Part shown: one piece after another, positions 12,520 to 15,604 of the stretch
Numbering within the stretch: the stretch's first letter is position 1
How the letters are laid out: the number at the start of each line of letters is the position of its first letter
Assembly (NCBI GenBank): GCA_016866645.1
Contig: VGLX01000007.1
Coordinates: 1-15,604 of the forward strand
Length of the DNA: 15,604 nucleotides
From: Candidatus Woesearchaeota archaeon
GTDB lineage: Archaea; Nanobdellota; Nanobdellia; SCGC-AAA011-G17; VGLX01
Direction: 5' to 3'
Notes under the pieces: model-generated
Told to the model about the DNA's origin: nothing
What the model saw: only the letters and a program-made list of their open reading frames with translations
The model's database searches: none
Translations under genes and position numbers: made by a program

Positions 12520-12990
12520 TTAAGTAATAGTTATTAATATAAAGTTTTCTATGCAGAATCTAATCAGGTCATTTGAAAGATTGTTCTTTTCTCTCACATA
12601 GTGCTCTGCATTCTCCTGAGTGTTTCTACCAACAGAATCCTTGAAGTTCCCTCTGCTCCAGAGGTGACATTGTGGGTAACGTAATCTCAGATTAGGGAAT
12701 TTACAGAAGAGTTCGTATGAAGATGCTCCTTTGAGCAACTGTGTTGCACGTGATTGGGACATTGATGGGTGTAGTTGGACTACCAGATGGACATGATCAG
12801 GCATGATGCCTGATTCTATGATTTTGATGTGGAATCTATTGGCTACTTCATAGAGAATCTGCCTCAGCTCTTCACGGATATACGAGTTCTTGAGCATCTC
12901 GTATCTGTATTTGGTGCACCATTCTAGCTGGTGCACGTTGTTGCCAATGCTATGGCTGTAGTGGATAAATTCGTCTGAGATAAAAATCAA
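12520..12990 (-). CDS. tnpA: IS200/IS605-type Y1 transposase (TnpA)
   Basis: 156 residues. This is the small HUH single-strand transposase: HVHLVV (H66-x-H68) after MPD, the WSRGNF segment (111-116), and the likely nucleophile Y131 in NAEHYVREK. The N-terminus NNVHQLEWCTKYRYEML matches the family's first strand (normally ...YHLVWVTKYR...). No accessory TnpB gene is present, so it is an IS200-like solo element. The start is uncertain: TTG at 12990 is the first start-like codon after an in-frame stop, with GGGAG directly before it. The length is slightly above the usual 130-150 residues. Two hairpins upstream (13044-13118) mark the left end. The pilin-like gene starts 10 bp past its 3' end. Confidence 0.88.
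   Translation of the reverse strand: MIFISDEFIHYSHSIGNNVHQLEWCTKYRYEMLKNSYIREELRQILYEVANRFHIKIIESGIMPDHVHLVVQLHPSMSQSRATQLLKGASSYELFCKFPNLRLRYPQCHLWSRGNFKDSVGRNTQENAEHYVREKNNLSNDLIRFCIENFILITIT
12531..12544 (-). promoter_or_regulatory. TATA region of the surface cassette
   Basis: Minus-strand CTTTATATTAATAA, 21-34 bp before the ATG at 12510. It overlaps the last codons of the IS200-like gene, so cassette transcription may start within the IS end. Confidence 0.45.
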
Positions 12991-13011
12991 CTCCCTTTAT
13001 TTGATTGCAGA

Positions 13012-13037
13012 ATAGAATAATCACTAGAGAATTCTAT
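13012..13037. repeat. 7-bp inverted repeat in the IS200-like left end
   Basis: ATAGAAT (13012-13018) and ATTCTAT (13031-13037) with a 12-bp spacer, between the transposase start and the first hairpin. Confidence 0.4.
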
Positions 13038-13043
13038 ACTACA

Positions 13044-13060
13044 GACGGCGGTGAGCCGTC
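13044..13060. repeat. perfect hairpin 1 (GACGGC/GCCGTC)
   Basis: 6-bp G/C-rich stem with 5-nt loop GGTGA in A/T-rich surroundings; likely an IS200-type end recognition hairpin, possibly also a terminator for the protease gene. Confidence 0.6.
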
Positions 13061-13102
13061 ACTAATTATTTCGTTACGCAGAATTATACGCAATTCATCT
13101 AG

Positions 13103-13118
13103 GCGGACTGAAGTCCGC
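13103..13118. repeat. perfect hairpin 2 (GCGGAC/GTCCGC)
   Basis: 6-bp stem with loop TGAA (7 bp if T-A closes), 42 bp from hairpin 1 and 33 bp past the stop of the subtilisin-like gene. Confidence 0.6.
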
Positions 13119-13151
13119 AGATTTCTTGCTCAGGTATTAAAATTTACAGAA

Positions 13152-15416
13152 TTAAGGTTTTCCTCTTCCAGAACTTGCACCACTGCCAGTTGAAGAACTT
13201 CCAGTTTCTCCAGAAGATGATTGTTCACTTCCACTTTGTGCCCCTTCGCTTGGAGTTGTTGGTTTTTCTGGTATCTTAACTTCAGGAACTTCTACTGCTT
13301 TTTCAGGGGTTATTGAAGGTATCTTTTCCTTAACCTCTTCTGGGATAGGAACCTCTTCAGGAATTTCCCCCAAAGCACCTTTCTCTTTTAACGCTCCAAC
13401 TGCTTTTTCTCTTCCTTTGGAAGAAACATCCATTGCTTTCTCAATTGCCTGCTTTGCTTGTTCAGGGACTTTTTCATGAACTTCTGATAAGACTTCCAAA
13501 TGTGTCGATGTTGCTTCTGTAACAAGCTGCTCAACATTTGTAGTGTTATTACCTAAACCTTTAGCAATCTCTGCAATCCTATTTGATTTGTTTATCCTAT
13601 CTTCATACTCTTCAATTAAATCTTCAACCTCTTCTACCTCTCCTTCGTCAGCTTTTTCTTGTGCTTTTGTTAATCTTTTTTCTGCAATCCTGAAATGAAT
13701 TTCTGCTGCTTTTTCTGGCTGAGCTTTTTCCAAAGCACTTAATGCTTCTTCATTTCCTCTTTTTGAAGAAGTTATCGCTCTTTGTATTGATGCTTTTGCT
13801 TGTTCTGGAACTTTCTCTAAAACATTTTCCAAAACATCTAAATGTATTGAAGTCGCAATTGCAACAAGATCTGTTACTTTTGTAACATTTTTTCCGACTT
13901 GCTGTGCAATTCTTGCTATTTCATTTGCTTTTTCTAAATTATCTTCATATTCTCCAACCAAATCATCTACAAATTCTGGCTTTCCCTTTTCAGCCATTTC
14001 TTTTGCTTCTGCTAATCTTAACTCTGCATATTTTGCATGTTTTTCTGCTTTTGCTACGTCATCAAATGTAAAGAACATGTCTATACCTTCAAAGAATTTT
14101 TTAAATCCATAAAAGAAGGAATCTGGAGTTATTCCGGTTGCTGGCAAGCCTCTTTCAAAAGCAGGAGGCAGTTCTATTTTCTTTCTCTTTTCAAGACCTG
14201 GTGGCGTTGTTTTAGTTTTGTTTTCTTCTGTTTCATTTTCTGGCTCTTTAGTCACATTAGTTACATAAATATAAGCTTCGTAGGCATCGACTCTTCCTGC
14301 CCCTTGTATATTTTCATCTAAACCTAGATTAAGAGCAGTTGATTTTAGAACATTTTTTATATCGTCGGGTTTTAATGAAGAATCTGTTTCCAGTAATAAA
14401 GCGACAACTCCTGAAACATGCGGTGTTGACATGCTTGTTCCTGATAATGATCTGAATGAATTATCTTTCCACGTTGAAGTTATTGTAACTCCTGGAGCAA
14501 CCAAATCTGGTTTTACTCTTCCATCATCTGTTGGACCTCTACTGCTCCAACTTGGAACATTGTCATTATCATCAACTGCTCCAACTGTAATTCCTTTTTT
14601 TGAGCATCCAGGAGAGGTTATCGTCCCTGAATCTGGACCAGAATTTCCAGCAGCAACTACTGCAACAGCACCTTTACTCACAGCCTTATCAACTGCTTGT
14701 GAAATAGCATCTGTTCCGTCACAAGGATCAATCTCTGCCCCTAAACTCATGCTAATAATTTCTGCACCATTATCAATACTCCATTCCATACCTTTAATAA
14801 CATCAGAACCATATCCAGAGCCATCTTTATTCAAAACCTTAACATTAAACAAACTAGCATCGTAAGCTACTCCTCTATAAGTTGAATCAGTAGAAGCAAT
14901 TATTCCAGCAACATGTGTTCCATGACCATGTAAATCATCTGTACCTTCACCAGTATAATCTATTTCTTTTATAACAGCTAAAGCTGGATGTTCATCATGA
15001 ATTCCTGTATCAAGAACTGCAACATCAATATTCTTGCCTGTAATTCCCGATTCCCAAACCTTATTTGCTTGAATCTGAGAAATACTTTTGTCAAGAACTA
15101 ATTTCACTTTGTAATCCGGCTCAACTAATTTAACAAAAGCTCTTTTTGCTATTTTATCAGCTGCCTGAGCAGGAACTTGTGCAGCAACGGCATCGATTAT
15201 AGTATACTGGTATTTTATGCTTGCTCCGTCAGATTGAATAATACTGATATCTGCTTGTGTTGGTCTTTCTTGAAATAGAATTATGACAGAAACTTTTTCA
15301 GTTGCTGGTGTTTTAGAAATAATATTAGACAAATCTGGTTTGAGTTCTCCTGCTACAACAAACGGAGAAAAAACTAAGATAAAAAACATCAATGACAACA
15401 AAAATATTTTTTTCAT
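13152..15416 (-). CDS. secreted subtilisin-like serine protease with tandem DUF5667-like domains
   Basis: 754 residues. Signal peptide 1-22 (cut near VAG); an inhibitor-I9-like propeptide (about 40-105); an S8 peptidase domain (about 115-382) with the complete catalytic set D136 (AVLDTGI), H165 (GHGTHVAG), oxyanion N258 (AAGNSGP) and S328 (GTSMSTPHVSG). An acidic Thr/Glu linker follows (388-425), then two alpha-helical copies of about 105 residues (453-560 and 568-675) that match each other (e.g. GEYEDNLEKAN / EEYEDRINKSN and KVPEQAK in both); the first begins with PDSFFYGFKKFFEGIDMFFTF, typical of DUF5667. The tail is Pro/Glu- then Ser/Gly-rich and lacks a membrane helix, so release or tail-mediated attachment is possible. 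GAGGTG (15428-15423) sits 6 nt before the ATG. Lysine is almost always AAA, unlike the uS15-DHH genes. Confidence 0.93.
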   Translation of the reverse strand: MKKIFLLSLMFFILVFSPFVVAGELKPDLSNIISKTPATEKVSVIILFQERPTQADISIIQSDGASIKYQYTIIDAVAAQVPAQAADKIAKRAFVKLVEPDYKVKLVLDKSISQIQANKVWESGITGKNIDVAVLDTGIHDEHPALAVIKEIDYTGEGTDDLHGHGTHVAGIIASTDSTYRGVAYDASLFNVKVLNKDGSGYGSDVIKGMEWSIDNGAEIISMSLGAEIDPCDGTDAISQAVDKAVSKGAVAVVAAGNSGPDSGTITSPGCSKKGITVGAVDDNDNVPSWSSRGPTDDGRVKPDLVAPGVTITSTWKDNSFRSLSGTSMSTPHVSGVVALLLETDSSLKPDDIKNVLKSTALNLGLDENIQGAGRVDAYEAYIYVTNVTKEPENETEENKTKTTPPGLEKRKKIELPPAFERGLPATGITPDSFFYGFKKFFEGIDMFFTFDDVAKAEKHAKYAELRLAEAKEMAEKGKPEFVDDLVGEYEDNLEKANEIARIAQQVGKNVTKVTDLVAIATSIHLDVLENVLEKVPEQAKASIQRAITSSKRGNEEALSALEKAQPEKAAEIHFRIAEKRLTKAQEKADEGEVEEVEDLIEEYEDRINKSNRIAEIAKGLGNNTTNVEQLVTEATSTHLEVLSEVHEKVPEQAKQAIEKAMDVSSKGREKAVGALKEKGALGEIPEEVPIPEEVKEKIPSITPEKAVEVPEVKIPEKPTTPSEGAQSGSEQSSSGETGSSSTGSGASSGRGKP

Positions 15417-15466
15417 CTTTTACACCTCATTTTGGAAATGTTTATCCTCATATTTTATTTATATTA

Positions 15467-15476
15467 TTTATAAATT
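15467..15476 (-). promoter_or_regulatory. TATA box of the subtilisin-like gene
   Basis: Minus-strand AATTTATAAA about 50-60 bp before the ATG, which leaves a leader of about 30 nt holding a clear Shine-Dalgarno. The remaining bases to 15604 show no gene. Confidence 0.45.
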
Positions 15477-15604
15477 AAAGTTATTTTTAAATGTTTCTAT
15501 TCTGCCAGTAGATGACCCTTTCCCTCTGTAACTGTTTGTTCTTATTTTCAAAGAAGGTCTGTGATTCAAAGGGGTATAATTTTTTTGAGTGTTGTCTTAT
15601 TTTT

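Larger units (their letters stand above)
12520..13120 (-). mobile_element. IS200/IS605-like element, boundaries approximate
   Basis: Comprises the Y1 transposase gene and its left-end structures. Such elements lack terminal inverted repeats and are recognised by subterminal hairpins. The right boundary near 12520 and the left near 13120 are estimates; no target sequence was identified. Confidence 0.55.

Noticed and set aside
14037..14865. Plus-strand open frames opposite the protease gene
   Set aside because: The minus strand encodes a complete S8 catalytic domain and helical repeats; the plus frames lack start signals and family features.
15477..15604. Possible RNA gene at the right edge
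   Set aside because: A/T-rich sequence with no tRNA arms or stable hairpin that I could find; nothing supportable.

Overview
The window looks like a piece of an archaeal chromosome, most plausibly a DPANN-type lineage (Woesearchaeota/Pacearchaeota-like; this placement is inference). The archaeal signs are: uS15 of the long archaeal type next to a RecJ-like DHH protein, a stand-alone Bud32 kinase, tRNA genes with bulge-helix-bulge introns and no encoded CCA, TATA boxes that often sit about 25-30 bp before the start codon with no leader, and surface proteins of the 'RGQVTAFIIIG' pilin-like and MopE/TSP3/DUF5667 types common in such genomes.

Layout. 1-1011: an IS with an 18/21-match terminal inverted repeat and a frameshifted zinc-ribbon/DDE transposase; the window begins at its left end. 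1026-1229 (-): tiny Cys-rich lipoprotein. 1293-3160 (-): uS15 then a RecJ/GAN-like DHH phosphoesterase, a translation/replication pair preceded by a TATA box and a foldable leader. 3288-3548 (-): EF-Tu domain-2-like small protein. 3601-3716 and 4781-4873 (-): tRNA-Gln(CUG) and tRNA-Gln(UUG). Both carry a 37/38 intron, and the CUG gene appears to carry a second, 22-nt intron between positions 10 and 11. An IS481-like element (about 3799-4747) sits between them. 5186-6046 (+): a free-standing LAGLIDADG-type protein with its own promoter. 6063-6680 (-): Bud32 of the KEOPS complex.

6716-12510 (-) is a three-gene surface cassette in transcription order: a pilin-like membrane-anchored protein, a 500-residue secreted Cys-rich protein, and a 1207-residue Cys-rich mosaic protein with a lipobox, MopE-like and TSP3-like acidic motifs, four 32-residue Cys repeats, a C-terminal membrane helix and a small cytoplasmic helical domain. 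The last two share the same Cys repeat, so they probably act together at the cell surface. 12520-12990 (-) is an IS200/IS605-type Y1 transposase whose upstream flank carries two perfect hairpins. 13152-15416 (-) is a secreted subtilisin-like protease with two tandem DUF5667-like helical domains and a codon preference unlike its neighbours.

The most notable observations are the predicted two-intron tRNA-Gln(CUG), in which the extra intron pairs with the acceptor strand, and the Cys-repeat surface cassette. Three mobile elements and a LAGLIDADG gene lie within 15.6 kb, so the region is actively rearranged although it holds core genes.
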